Below, piece after piece: positions 24,853 through 34,066 of a DNA stretch of 59,970 bases. Source of the DNA: Chloroflexota bacterium (GTDB taxonomy: Bacteria > Chloroflexota > Anaerolineae > UBA1429); NCBI GenBank assembly GCA_012719135.1, contig JAAYAW010000052.1, forward strand, positions 1 through 59,970, read 5' to 3'. The first letter of the stretch is position 1; every line of letters begins with the position of its first letter. The translations under genes were made by a program, and so were the position numbers. Below the pieces are notes generated by a model that worked only from the letters and a program-made list of their open reading frames with translations, was not told the origin of the DNA and made no database searches.

Positions 24853-26163
24853 ATGCCGAAAATCACCATCGTCGGTGCGGGAAGCCACGTTTTCGCGCGA
24901 AGGCTCATTGCCGATGCGCTCCAGTGGCCGTCGCTGAGCGACTCTACGATCGCGCTGATGGACATCAACCGCGAAAGCCTCGATACCATGGCCGCCCTCG
25001 CCCGGAAGATGGTCCGGCAGCTGGGCGTCAATGCCCGTGTTGAGGCCACGACTGACCTTGAAGAGGCGCTCGCCGGCGCGGACTATGTCTCCGTGTCCAT
25101 TCGCGTGGGCGACTCTCACAACAATGTCTCGGTTCCGGCCCGCTACGGCATCCGCCATTCCGTCGGAGATACGATGGGCCCCGGCGGAGTCTTTTACTTT
25201 CTTCGAAATGCGCCGGCCGTTATCGAGATCGCACGCACGATGGAGAAGGTTGCCCCCGGCGCGTTGATGCTGAACTACACGAACCCCATGGTCATGATCT
25301 CCTGGGCCATCAAGGAACTGACCGGAATCCGGTACGTGGGGCTCTGCCACTCTGTGCAGGGCACGGCCCAGACCATGGCCGAGTACCTCCAGGAACCCTT
25401 TGAGGATGTCTCTTATTGGGCGGCGGGCATCAACCACATGGCCTGGTTCCTCAAGTACCACGTCAGGGGAGAGGATGCTTATCCCCGCCTGTTCAAGGCC
25501 ATGGAGGACCCCGATATCTACAACCGCGATATCGTCAAGTTTGAGGTCATGAAGTACTTTGGCGCCTTTGTCTCCGAGTCCTCCATCCACATGTCCGAGT
25601 ACGTGCCCTACTTCCGGCGTACGCAGGAACTGATCGACCGGCACACGCATGAAAAGATGTGGGGCGTGGGCCCGATCGCAAGCATGAGCCGTGAGGAGAT
25701 GCTCGCGCTATACGCGAAAAGGCGGGAGCAGGCCGATCGCGAAATGCGCGAGCTGGCCTACAACGATGCCGAGGTGCCCATCGATCTCTCCCATGAGTAC
25801 TTTTCCCGGATACTGAACGCAATCGAGACGAACGTGCCGTATACGTTCAACGGGAATGTGCCCAACAACGGGCTCATCGCGAACCTGCCGGCCCATGCTG
25901 TCGTTGAAGTCCCGATCATGACGGACGCCATGGGTTTGCACCCCTGCCAGGTGGGCGCTCTGCCCCCTGCCCTCGCAGCGCTCAACAGCAGCAATCTGTA
26001 CGTGCAGGAACTCGCTGTCAAGGGCTTGATCGAGCGGAACCGGGAGTACATCTACCAGGCACTCCAGGTGGACCCCCTGACGGCATCGCTGCTTCCGCTG
26101 GACAAGATACGCGAGATGACCGACGAGATGTTCGCCGCTGACGCCGAGTACATGCCCTTCTAG
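24853..26163 (+). CDS. Glycoside hydrolase family 4 (alpha-galactosidase/alpha-glucosidase type)
   Basis: A 436-residue NAD+ and Mn2+ dependent glycosidase. The N-terminal GAGSHVFAR nucleotide-binding loop, NYTNPM, the metal-binding cysteine region GLCHSVQ and GINHMAWF are all GH4 hallmarks. CHS in this position is common in alpha-galactosidases (MelA type). The start is the ATG of MPKITIVG, after AGGAG; the longer frame overlaps the divergent ecfA1 leader. It is followed 18 bp later by galactonate dehydratase, which supports galactoside use. No signal peptide, so cytoplasmic. Confidence 0.9.
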   Translation: MPKITIVGAGSHVFARRLIADALQWPSLSDSTIALMDINRESLDTMAALARKMVRQLGVNARVEATTDLEEALAGADYVSVSIRVGDSHNNVSVPARYGIRHSVGDTMGPGGVFYFLRNAPAVIEIARTMEKVAPGALMLNYTNPMVMISWAIKELTGIRYVGLCHSVQGTAQTMAEYLQEPFEDVSYWAAGINHMAWFLKYHVRGEDAYPRLFKAMEDPDIYNRDIVKFEVMKYFGAFVSESSIHMSEYVPYFRRTQELIDRHTHEKMWGVGPIASMSREEMLALYAKRREQADREMRELAYNDAEVPIDLSHEYFSRILNAIETNVPYTFNGNVPNNGLIANLPAHAVVEVPIMTDAMGLHPCQVGALPPALAALNSSNLYVQELAVKGLIERNREYIYQALQVDPLTASLLPLDKIREMTDEMFAADAEYMPF

Positions 26164-26181
26164 TGCACCGGGAGCGAGCCC

Positions 26182-27303
26182 ATGCGCATCACCAAACTTG
26201 AGACATTCCTGGTCAAGCCCCGCTGGCTCTTTCTCAGAATGCATACGGACGAAGGGCTGGTCGGCCTGGGTGAGCCAATCCTGGAGGGACGTGCCCTCAC
26301 GGTGGCTCAGGCTGTGGCAGAGCTCGAGCCCTATCTGATCGGCAAGGATCCCACTCAGGTCGTCCATCACTGGCAGGCCATGTACAAGCATGCCTTTTAC
26401 CGTGGCGGCCCGATCCTTACGAGTGCGCTCTCGGGGGTTGAACAGGCCATGTGGGATCTTACCGGGAAATCGCTGGGGATCCCCGTGTACAAGCTCATGG
26501 GCGGCCCTCTGCGCAACCGGATCAAGGTATATGGCCGCTGCGAGGGGGATACCCCGGAAGAGGCCGAGCGCAGCGCGCGCGAGCAGGCCGCCAAGGGCTT
26601 TGTTGCGCTCAAGACGGGCATCGGTGGCCCACGCCCGGCCCGCGTGGTGGAGAGCCCGGCCTTTGTGGAAAACGTCGCCGAGCGCTTTGCGGCCATGCGG
26701 GCAGGCGCCGGCAAAGAGGTAGACATCGCGATCGACTTTCACGGTGCGGTAAGCCCCCAGACGTCCGCCCTGCTGATCAAGGCCCTGGAGCCCTTCCAGC
26801 CGCTCTTTATTGAGGAACCTGTGCAATGTCAGAATGTGGACGTACTGGCGGATCTGGCACGCCGGACGCACGTACCCATCGCCACCGGCGAGCGCCTGTA
26901 CACAAAATGGGGATTCAGAGAGGTGCTGGAGAAACGCGCGGCCTCGATCCTGCAACCGGACATCTCACACTGCGGCGGGATCTTTGAGGGCAGGCTCATC
27001 GCCGGTATGGCGGAGACCTACTATGCGGCGATTGCCCCACACTGTCCCCTCGGACCGGTGGCGCTGGCGGCCTGCCTGCAGGTCGATGCTGCGATCCCCA
27101 ACTTTCTGGCGCAGGAACATGTCACTCTTGGAGAGGGGTACTTGAAGGTCCCCTTCCAGCTTGTCGATGGGTACCTGCCCCTTCCGGAGGTACCTGGCCT
27201 CGGCATCGAGCTCGACGATGACGCCCTGGCGGACAAGATCGGGCACGCGTGGCGCAACCCGGAGCGCTACCACCCCGATGATGGCACGGCAGTCGACTGG
27301 TAA
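26182..27303 (+). CDS. dgoD: D-galactonate dehydratase (enolase superfamily)
   Basis: A 373-residue mandelate racemase/muconate lactonizing-type enzyme. Seen: KVYGRCEGDTPEEA, ALKTG, metal ligands in AIDFHG, FIEEP and TGERLYTKW, ILQPDISHCGGI, and the catalytic histidine in IAPHCPLGPVALAAC. The C-terminal WRNPERYHPDDGTAVDW closely resembles E. coli DgoD. It converts D-galactonate to 2-keto-3-deoxygalactonate (DeLey-Doudoroff route). It is probably co-transcribed with the GH4 gene. The kinase and aldolase of the pathway are not in the window. Confidence 0.9.
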   Translation: MRITKLETFLVKPRWLFLRMHTDEGLVGLGEPILEGRALTVAQAVAELEPYLIGKDPTQVVHHWQAMYKHAFYRGGPILTSALSGVEQAMWDLTGKSLGIPVYKLMGGPLRNRIKVYGRCEGDTPEEAERSAREQAAKGFVALKTGIGGPRPARVVESPAFVENVAERFAAMRAGAGKEVDIAIDFHGAVSPQTSALLIKALEPFQPLFIEEPVQCQNVDVLADLARRTHVPIATGERLYTKWGFREVLEKRAASILQPDISHCGGIFEGRLIAGMAETYYAAIAPHCPLGPVALAACLQVDAAIPNFLAQEHVTLGEGYLKVPFQLVDGYLPLPEVPGLGIELDDDALADKIGHAWRNPERYHPDDGTAVDW

Positions 27304-27577
27304 CTGACTCCGGCCGGGATGCGCTGCCCGTGGAGCCCCCGGCCACTCTGCTCTTCGCCTGTACGGTCTTTATAATGAGCATACTCTGTATATCTTCAGC
27401 TTCTCGGGAAACGCCCCCTCCGGGAGCGCCCGTAGCGCATCATGGGGCGGCAGCCTCCGTGTGCCTTGGCGAACGAGGCAGCCGCACTGCCGAATCACCA
27501 GGCGACCTTGCGGCCAGCTTCCAATCCGGCTGTCGGTCGCTCGCCGGCGCGGCCCGCCCGCTAACCTGGGGATCGCC

Positions 27578-28792
27578 ATGAAGAGCCAGGGCTGGTTGCT
27601 GCTGCTGGTCTGTATGTTGCTCGCCACCCTGATCCTTCGCCGCCCCCTGCTTGTCGTGCTGTCCGCCACGTTGGCCATCGCCACAGCAGCCTCGGCACTC
27701 TGGGCCCGCTACTGCCTGGCGGGGCTGCAGTATCGCCGGCGACTGGGCAGCGCCACTCTCGGATATGGCGAGGAAACCACGCTCACGCTCGAGTTCGAGA
27801 ATGCCAAGCCGCTGCCTCTCCCATGGCTGCTCGTCCGAGACACGTTCCCACCTGGGCTGGACCTGCTCACTGATGACCTGCGGGACAATGCCCCGGGAGA
27901 GGGAGCCGCGCTGGTTACGCTGCTCTCGCTCGGCTGGTACCAGCGCGTGAGCCGGGTCCACCGGATTCGGGGCAGCCATCGCGGCCGCTACTCCTTCGGG
28001 CCCGCCGAACTGGCCTCCGGAGACCTCTTTGGTAATCAGCGGCGCGTTGAGCCCTACCCTGTGGCGGATGAACTGCTCGTCTTCCCCAGGAACGTTCCGG
28101 TGACGGCCCTCGGCCTGCCCGCAGCCCGTCCCTGCGGGGAGTGGTTCGCGCAGCAGCCCGTCGTCGTCGATCCCGCGCGTTACGCCAGCGTTCGACCGTA
28201 CGTCCCTGGCGACAATCAGCGCCACGTACACTGGCGGGCCACGGCCAGGACTGGCGAGTTGCAGGTCAAGCAGTTCGATCCGAGTGCCTCGCTCAGCATC
28301 ACAATCGCGGTGGACGTCCAGACGCTGGATCGCACATACGAATACGTCCCGGACACCCTTGAGTTCGTCATCATGGCCGCAGGCTCGATCGCGCTGCGTG
28401 CCCTTGATGAACGCCACATGGTCGGGCTGTGTGCTAACGCGCTCACCAGCCGGGCGGACACCTGGATGCACGTGCGTCCGGGGCGCCACGCGCGCCAGGC
28501 CTCGGAGTTACTGAGCGCACTGGCTGCACTGGAACCATTCCGAGGCATGCCCATGGAGCACATGCTCGCGACCGTGCAGCCTCGGCTTCCCTACGGAGCC
28601 TCTGTCATCGCGGTCACTGGGCTGCTGAGGCCACCGGTCGTCGACGCCCTGGATACGCTCCAGCGGGCCGGCCACCCCGTGCTCCTGCTGACCGCGGGCG
28701 ACGCGATTCCGCAAGTTCCCGATTCCATCGCCCATCATCACATGGACCAACAGGATGTCTGGCAGACAGTTGCGACACTGGACCTGGATTGA
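27578..28792 (+). CDS. DUF58 domain protein
   Basis: About 404 residues: two N-terminal membrane helices (roughly 5-45), a beta-rich region, and the DUF58 motif YVPGDNQRHVHWRATARTGE near the middle, followed by a von Willebrand-like C-terminal part (ITIAVDVQTLD). DUF58 proteins usually travel with a MoxR ATPase and a transglutaminase-like protein. Here only the DUF4129 partner follows, overlapping by 38 bp. The start is the ATG of MKSQGWLLL; the longer frame upstream lacks membrane-protein character. Confidence 0.85.
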   Translation: MKSQGWLLLLVCMLLATLILRRPLLVVLSATLAIATAASALWARYCLAGLQYRRRLGSATLGYGEETTLTLEFENAKPLPLPWLLVRDTFPPGLDLLTDDLRDNAPGEGAALVTLLSLGWYQRVSRVHRIRGSHRGRYSFGPAELASGDLFGNQRRVEPYPVADELLVFPRNVPVTALGLPAARPCGEWFAQQPVVVDPARYASVRPYVPGDNQRHVHWRATARTGELQVKQFDPSASLSITIAVDVQTLDRTYEYVPDTLEFVIMAAGSIALRALDERHMVGLCANALTSRADTWMHVRPGRHARQASELLSALAALEPFRGMPMEHMLATVQPRLPYGASVIAVTGLLRPPVVDALDTLQRAGHPVLLLTAGDAIPQVPDSIAHHHMDQQDVWQTVATLDLD

Positions 28793-30233
28793 GCTGGCCT
28801 TAATTCCTGCGGCAGCCGCCATCATGCGCGTCTCGTGGGCGGCTCCGCTTTTGTTCCTGTCGCTGACCAATCCCTTCACCCACCCCTCCGGACTGTCGGT
28901 CCCGATCTGGTGGCTCCTGATCATCAGTCTCGCTCCCGGGCACCTCGCCCGTGTACTGCGGCGACGTCGATGGAGCCTGGCCCTTATGATCACGCTCGGC
29001 ATCGGAGCCGTCCTGGCGTCATGGGCTCTGGCGGAGCCTTTGCCCGCTGCCGGCCTTCCCGTGTGGATCAGGGCGCAACTTGCGGGGCTGGGAGACTGGT
29101 CCCTGGGCATCCCTGCCCGCCTGACGCTCGCCGCAGCGACCGTTTTGCTGTGGCAGCGAGGTATCGCCAGCCAATCTGTTGGCTACGCGGAGCTTTGGAG
29201 GGGCTTTATGGCAGGATCGATCGTGCTCGCAGTCCTGTTGCTTCTGCCGGCCGACGTGACCTCCCGAGTACCGGGAATGAACCTGCCAGCCGGCATTTCC
29301 GGGTTCATCCTGAGCGGGCTGATCGGATTGGCCCTCGTCTCGCTCACCGGCTCATTGGCGAGCGAGAACCTACGGATCCGGACGCCACTTGTGCTCAGTC
29401 GCCACTGGTTGGCGGTGGTTGCGGCCACCTCATCGGCCGTCCTCCTGCTCGGCTGGGCGGCCGGCCTCGCCCTTGCCCCACACGTCATCGAGGCCATGCT
29501 TCTCTGGCTCAAGCCGCTCTGGAGTCTGTTCTCGTACGTGCTCTTGGGGATGGCGGCTCTGCTAGCCTATGCCCTGCTATGGATCATACAGCCCTTGATG
29601 CAGGCCACTTATGATCGTGTGATGCCACTCTTTCAGGGAGACGATCTGCGAGAGCTTCGGCGGTATCTGTTCGAGACGCTGGATATCGGAGAGAAGGAAC
29701 CCGCGCCGATCGGCGTCGCCTGGAGCGTCGCGTGGCGCCCGCTCCTCGTCCTGGCGCTCATGGGCCTGGGGATCTGGCTCATCGGGCGCGCCTGGCGAGC
29801 GCGCACGCGGAGGCCCTCCGACAGCGTACTGGAGAAGCGAGAGTCGATCCTCACAGCCTCTCTGCTACGAGCACAGATCGCTTCGGTGTTCCGCAGCCCC
29901 CGCGCTCGGGCCGCGTTTCTGGCGGTGGACAGCGCGCGGTCCGGTCGCGACGCGATCCGTGCGCTGTATCAACGTCTCCTGGCTGAGGCAGGGGCGGCCG
30001 GGATGCCCAGGCAAAGGGGAATGACGCCCGGACAGTACGCCACGGAGCTATTACGTCGCTGGCCGCAAGATGCCGAGGGGCTGCTCAGGCTCACGCGCCT
30101 CTACGTGGCAGCGCGGTACGGCCCGCAGGATCCAGACGAGGCGCAGGTCGATCAGGCACATACAGCTTACCAGGCGCTCTCCTGCCTTCAGACAAAGAAA
30201 CCGGCGCGGGACGTATCGCCGCGCCGGTTATGA
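28755..30233 (+). CDS. Multi-pass membrane protein with C-terminal DUF4129
   Basis: A 492-residue protein with about nine hydrophobic segments over residues 10-345 and a soluble C-terminal DUF4129-like domain (DAIRALYQRLLAEAG, then TPGQYATELLRR and LTRLYVAARYG). In related loci the DUF4129 domain is fused to, or beside, a transglutaminase domain; here that domain is absent. It overlaps the DUF58 gene by 38 bp, so the first codons are uncertain. Its last bases form part of the terminator of the convergent ABC transporter gene. Confidence 0.75.
   Translation: MSGRQLRHWTWIELALIPAAAAIMRVSWAAPLLFLSLTNPFTHPSGLSVPIWWLLIISLAPGHLARVLRRRRWSLALMITLGIGAVLASWALAEPLPAAGLPVWIRAQLAGLGDWSLGIPARLTLAAATVLLWQRGIASQSVGYAELWRGFMAGSIVLAVLLLLPADVTSRVPGMNLPAGISGFILSGLIGLALVSLTGSLASENLRIRTPLVLSRHWLAVVAATSSAVLLLGWAAGLALAPHVIEAMLLWLKPLWSLFSYVLLGMAALLAYALLWIIQPLMQATYDRVMPLFQGDDLRELRRYLFETLDIGEKEPAPIGVAWSVAWRPLLVLALMGLGIWLIGRAWRARTRRPSDSVLEKRESILTASLLRAQIASVFRSPRARAAFLAVDSARSGRDAIRALYQRLLAEAGAAGMPRQRGMTPGQYATELLRRWPQDAEGLLRLTRLYVAARYGPQDPDEAQVDQAHTAYQALSCLQTKKPARDVSPRRL
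30191..30229 (-). terminator. Terminator of the ABC transporter gene
   Basis: On the minus strand, a perfect 11-bp stem AACCGGCGCGG/CCGCGCCGGTT with a 9-base loop, followed by TCTTTGTC. It is embedded in the last codons of the convergent DUF4129 gene. Confidence 0.7.
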
Positions 30234-30247
30234 CCATTCGGGCCGAG

Positions 30248-32026
30248 CTATGATGCGGCGGCTCCCGGGATGGCATCCAGGCGCGCCAGATCGCGGCTCT
30301 GGATGCTCCATAGCGACGCATAGAGGCCGCCCCGCTTCAGCAACTCCTCGTGCGTCCCCTGCTCGCATATGCCACTATCTTCCAGGACCACGATGTCATC
30401 TGCCCTCGCCACGGTGGACAGCCGGTGCGCGATGATGATCGTCGTTCGACCCTCCATAAGCCGCTCAAGTGCCTGCTGGATCAACAACTCGGTCTCGGTA
30501 TCAACAGACGACGTCGCCTCGTCCAGGATCAGGATCGGCGCATTCTTCAGCACAGCCCTCGCGATAGAGATCCTCTGTTTCTGCCCGCCAGAGAGCTTGA
30601 CTCCTCGCTCGCCGATAAAGGTATCATAGCCCTCGGATAGCTGCATGATGAACTCGTGGGCGTTCGCCACCCGGGCCGCCTCGATGATCTCGGCCTCTGT
30701 CGCCTCCGGGTTGCCGAAAAGGATGTTCTCCCGCACCGATCCATGAAAGAGAAAGACGTCCTGCAGCACGATGGCGATGTTGGCGCGCAGGCTCAAGGAG
30801 GTCACATCCCTTACGTCATGACCGTCGATGCGCACAGCGCCTGACGTCACGTCGTAAAAGCGAGGGACAAGGCCGGCCAGTGTCGTCTTGCCCACTCCCG
30901 TGGGTCCCACCAGAGCCAATACCGAGTTGGCTGGCACCTGGAGAGAGACGTTCTCGAGCACCAGGGCACCCTGGCCGTAACGGAAGCTGACATCCTCAAA
31001 GGAGACGTCGCCCCGAACTGGCTCCGGCAGGATCGTGGCATCGGGCCGATCCGCCACGTCCGGGTCTTGGTCCAGCAGCTCGGACACCCTCTCGGCGCCA
31101 GCCATCGCCTCCTGAACCTGCTCCCATACCTGCGCCAGGGTCCGAACAGGCTGGTAGAAGATCTCCAGATACAGAAAGAAGGCCACGAGGTCCGCCAAGG
31201 GTAGCACCCTCTGGAACGCCAGCATCCCGCCAAAGTAGATGACGATCACCGTCCCCAGCGAGGAAGCGAACTCGACCGAAGGGCCGAACACGGCGAGGTA
31301 CCGCAGCACCTTGAGCATGGAGTTGCGATAAGAGTCGATCCGCCTGCTGACGCGATGCCACTCGATCTCCTCTCGCGTAAAGGCCTTTATCTCCCGGATA
31401 CCGGAGAGATTATCGTTTACCGTGGCATTCAGCTCGGCGAGTTCCTGTTGCCTCTCACGAAAAGCTGGCCGGACGTAGCCGTTGAACGCCCTCATGGCGA
31501 TCACGATCAGGGGAACCGGCACCAGCGTGAGGAGCATCAGCGTGGCGTTCATCGAAACGAGCACCGCGGACACGCCAATGAGAGTCAGAACACTGACGAG
31601 TGTGTCCGGGATCGCGTGACTGATGAGCCGCTCGAACATCTCAGAGTCGTTGATCATGCGAGACATGAGCTGACCCGTCTGTTGCTCTTCGTAGAACCCC
31701 AGCGACAGCCGCTGGAGATGCTGGTAGATGTCTCGCCGCGCGTCCGCCACAACGCCCCATCCGGCGGCATGCGACATATAGTTGGCCAGAAAGCGAAAGC
31801 CGATACGCGCCACATAGATCGCAAGAAGGAACAGCGAGAGGCGAGTGACCGTCGCGCGCGCTCCCTCATCGGTCCAGTTCAACTCCTGCACGAATCCAAC
31901 AAGTTCGCGCACGATGCCGGGGGCGAGCAACTGAACGCCGACCAGCCCCACCATGGCCGAGACGGCCACTACAAGGTACTTGACGTAGCTGCGCGCATAC
32001 GATGCCACAAAGCGAATCGTCTTCAT
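30248..32026 (-). CDS. ABC transporter, fused membrane and ATPase domains (exporter type)
   Basis: A 592-residue half-transporter. Residues 1 to about 320 form a six-helix type IV exporter domain. The ATPase follows with Walker A GPTGVGKTT, Q-loop LQDVFLF, signature LSGGQKQRISIARA and Walker B ILILDEATSSVD. Substrate unknown (lipid, drug or peptide). It probably works as a homodimer since no partner half is adjacent. It lies 33 bp after an O-methyltransferase gene and may share its promoter. Confidence 0.9.
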   Translation of the reverse strand: MKTIRFVASYARSYVKYLVVAVSAMVGLVGVQLLAPGIVRELVGFVQELNWTDEGARATVTRLSLFLLAIYVARIGFRFLANYMSHAAGWGVVADARRDIYQHLQRLSLGFYEEQQTGQLMSRMINDSEMFERLISHAIPDTLVSVLTLIGVSAVLVSMNATLMLLTLVPVPLIVIAMRAFNGYVRPAFRERQQELAELNATVNDNLSGIREIKAFTREEIEWHRVSRRIDSYRNSMLKVLRYLAVFGPSVEFASSLGTVIVIYFGGMLAFQRVLPLADLVAFFLYLEIFYQPVRTLAQVWEQVQEAMAGAERVSELLDQDPDVADRPDATILPEPVRGDVSFEDVSFRYGQGALVLENVSLQVPANSVLALVGPTGVGKTTLAGLVPRFYDVTSGAVRIDGHDVRDVTSLSLRANIAIVLQDVFLFHGSVRENILFGNPEATEAEIIEAARVANAHEFIMQLSEGYDTFIGERGVKLSGGQKQRISIARAVLKNAPILILDEATSSVDTETELLIQQALERLMEGRTTIIIAHRLSTVARADDIVVLEDSGICEQGTHEELLKRGGLYASLWSIQSRDLARLDAIPGAAAS

Positions 32027-32059
32027 ATCAGCCGAGCTCCACTAGGGCGTATTTGGCGA

Positions 32060-32734
32060 TCACGGCATCCTCACGATGAGCATGCCGTCGAGATTGTCCT
32101 CTTCCTTCTTGTAGAAGGGGATCGTCAACGCGGCGTCACCATACCGGTCAAAGACGTGCCGGTTGAAGGCATCGAGATCTCGCATATAGTCGGACTCTGC
32201 TGCGACGACTCTTCCATTCAGGAATATGTTGTCCACGACGATCAGGCCACCCGAACGTGTGTGCTTCTCTGCGAACTCAAAGTAGGCCCAGTTGTTGGGC
32301 TTGTCCGCGTCGATGAGCACCATGTCCAGGTCGCCATCCAGATCGAGCTCGGCCAGGGTTTCCAGCGCTGGCCCCACGTGCAACTCGACTCTGTCGGCCA
32401 CACCGGCGCGCTCGAACGAGTCCCTCGCCAGTGTGGCATGCCTGGGGTTCATCTCGCAGGTGATCATCCGCCCGCCCTCGGCCAGCGCGCGGGCGAGCCA
32501 TACGCCCGAGTACCCGCTCAACGTGCCGACTTCGAGGATCTTCTGGGCGTTCACCAGGCGCGCCAGCAGGTGCAGGATCCGGCCTTGCTCCGGGGTTACG
32601 TTCATCTCCGGCACGCCCCGCGCCCGTGTCTCTTCCAGAATCCAATCGTAGACCGGATCGACCTCCAGCGTGTCCGCGAGGTAGTTCAACATCCCAATGA
32701 ACGTCGGTTTCATCTGTGTATCGGTGAGGGCCAC
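32060..32734 (-). CDS. Class I SAM-dependent O-methyltransferase (catechol/caffeoyl-CoA type)
   Basis: About 224 residues of the methyltransferase-3 family. Seen: the SAM motif ILEVGTLSGYSGVWLA, acidic motif ITCEMNPRHATLA, metal-ligand region MVLIDADKPNN and GGLIVVDNIFLNG. Such enzymes methylate catechol-like hydroxyls or CoA esters; the substrate is unknown. The start is taken as a GTG at 32734 with AAGGGAG upstream, though an in-frame ATG at 32764 exists. A promoter lies at 32843-32870. The ABC exporter gene follows 33 bp later. Confidence 0.85.
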   Translation of the reverse strand: MALTDTQMKPTFIGMLNYLADTLEVDPVYDWILEETRARGVPEMNVTPEQGRILHLLARLVNAQKILEVGTLSGYSGVWLARALAEGGRMITCEMNPRHATLARDSFERAGVADRVELHVGPALETLAELDLDGDLDMVLIDADKPNNWAYFEFAEKHTRSGGLIVVDNIFLNGRVVAAESDYMRDLDAFNRHVFDRYGDAALTIPFYKKEEDNLDGMLIVRMP

Positions 32735-32842
32735 TCGTTCTTCGCTCCCTTGATGGTGGCGCACAGCATGTGCTCGTGAAACGCCGCTGGCAACAAGGCG
32801 CCCGGCCGGGCGCTCGTCTGCCCGGGCCGGGCCATATTGCGT

Positions 32843-32870
32843 ATTATACCCCTCCCGAGCCTGGGGGCAA
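32843..32870 (-). promoter_or_regulatory. Promoter of the methyltransferase-ABC transporter unit
   Basis: -35 TTGCCC, 16-bp spacer, perfect -10 TATAAT on the minus strand. Confidence 0.65.
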
Positions 32871-32878
32871 GCCGTTGC

Positions 32879-33922
32879 TCAGGGCGCGGAAGCACGCCCT
32901 GCGGGGAGATTGTCGCGCAGAATCCTCAGAGCATTCTCTCCCAGGATACGGCGCAGATCGGTGCCGCTGTAGCCGCGATCCCAGAGCCCCGCCACAAGGT
33001 CCTCCAGCGCGGCCACATCAGGCAGCAGAGTCCCTCCACCGTCAAAATCGCTGCCCAGGCCCACGTGTTCGATGCCGGCCACCTCCACGATGTGATCAAA
33101 GTGCGCCAGCAGCTTTTCAAGATCAGGGGCCTCCGAGTCCACGAAAGCAGGGACAAAGCTGACGCCGATTACACCGCCCTGCTCGGAGAGCGCCCGCAGT
33201 TGGTGATCCGTCAGGTTGCGGGGCGTATCACAAAGAGCTCTGGAGTTGCCATGCGAGAACAGAACCGGCCGTGTGCTGACCTCGAGCGCCCGGTAGAACG
33301 CCCCCGGCGAGGCATGCGCCAGGTCCACCACCATCCCGAGACGGTTCATCTCACGAACCAACCGCTCTCCAAACACCGTGAGTCCCACGCCCTCGCGCGC
33401 ATCCCAGCATCCATCAGCGGCGCAGCTCCCCACGTTGTGAGTAAGCCCTATCGACCGGACCCCCAGGGCAAAGAGCGCGTAGAGCACGTTCAGGCTCTTT
33501 TCGGTGACGTCGGCATGCTCGATATGCAGCACCAGCGCAGGACTGCCGGACGGGCCAATCCGCTCCAGATCTTGCAGCGTACGAACGTGGGTCGCCTCGG
33601 TTGCCGCTTCCTCCATGTCATAGAGCAGATAGCCCAAGCCATCGAGCCCGTATGCCAGATGGCTGTTGTGCGCCAGAGTGACGTCCACCGCGAAGAACCC
33701 GGCATCCAGGCCGGCGGAGCGCATTCCCGCCAGGTCGAGTTGAAGGGCGGCGTCCGGAGGTTGCATGCTGCCGTACGGGCCCGTGACGATACCGTTCCGT
33801 TCCGGCCCGTGGAAAAAGCCCGTCCGAGCGATGCTGGCATTGCGCTGGCGCATGTGCGCCACGATCGTGTCGTTATGTAGATCAATCACCACGGACGCGT
33901 GTAGCATATCCTCTACGTTCAC
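32879..33922 (-). CDS. Membrane-dipeptidase-like (renal dipeptidase, M19) hydrolase
   Basis: A 347-residue amidohydrolase-fold protein starting at a GTG after AGGAGGT. Zinc-ligand motifs: DLHNDTI near the N-terminus, a bridging glutamate in HIEHAD, histidines in VDLAHAS and LFSHGNSR, and GLGSDFDGGG. Members cleave dipeptides, including D-amino-acid ones. No signal peptide is evident. It is divergent from the enolase-superfamily gene at 34067 and may share its regulatory region. Confidence 0.9.
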   Translation of the reverse strand: MNVEDMLHASVVIDLHNDTIVAHMRQRNASIARTGFFHGPERNGIVTGPYGSMQPPDAALQLDLAGMRSAGLDAGFFAVDVTLAHNSHLAYGLDGLGYLLYDMEEAATEATHVRTLQDLERIGPSGSPALVLHIEHADVTEKSLNVLYALFALGVRSIGLTHNVGSCAADGCWDAREGVGLTVFGERLVREMNRLGMVVDLAHASPGAFYRALEVSTRPVLFSHGNSRALCDTPRNLTDHQLRALSEQGGVIGVSFVPAFVDSEAPDLEKLLAHFDHIVEVAGIEHVGLGSDFDGGGTLLPDVAALEDLVAGLWDRGYSGTDLRRILGENALRILRDNLPAGRASAP

Positions 33923-33992
33923 AAGGACCTCCTGGCCGCTGGCCGCTTCTCCCGTCGAGCTACTCTCGGGGCACTGCAGGGCATCTTACCGG

Positions 33993-34021
33993 TTGACACC
34001 CGTTGCCAGCCAGTCTATTCT
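33993..34021 (+). promoter_or_regulatory. Promoter of the dehydratase pair
   Basis: Perfect -35 TTGACA, 17-bp spacer, -10 TATTCT, 45 bases before the ATG at 34067. Confidence 0.65.
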
Positions 34022-34066
34022 CGCGGCTGACAGCATGCGTTGTCAAGCCAAGGAGGGCACTCGTCC

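Noticed and set aside
26965-27273. Small minus-strand frames antisense to dgoD
   Set aside because: No ribosome site or family pattern; shadows of the galactonate dehydratase gene.
31355-32779. 474-codon plus-strand open frame antisense to the ABC transporter and methyltransferase
   Set aside because: Both minus-strand genes show full motif sets; this frame is their mirror.
32799-32837. GC palindromes near 32799-32837 as a terminator after the M19 gene
   Set aside because: No T-tract follows in either direction, so support is too weak.
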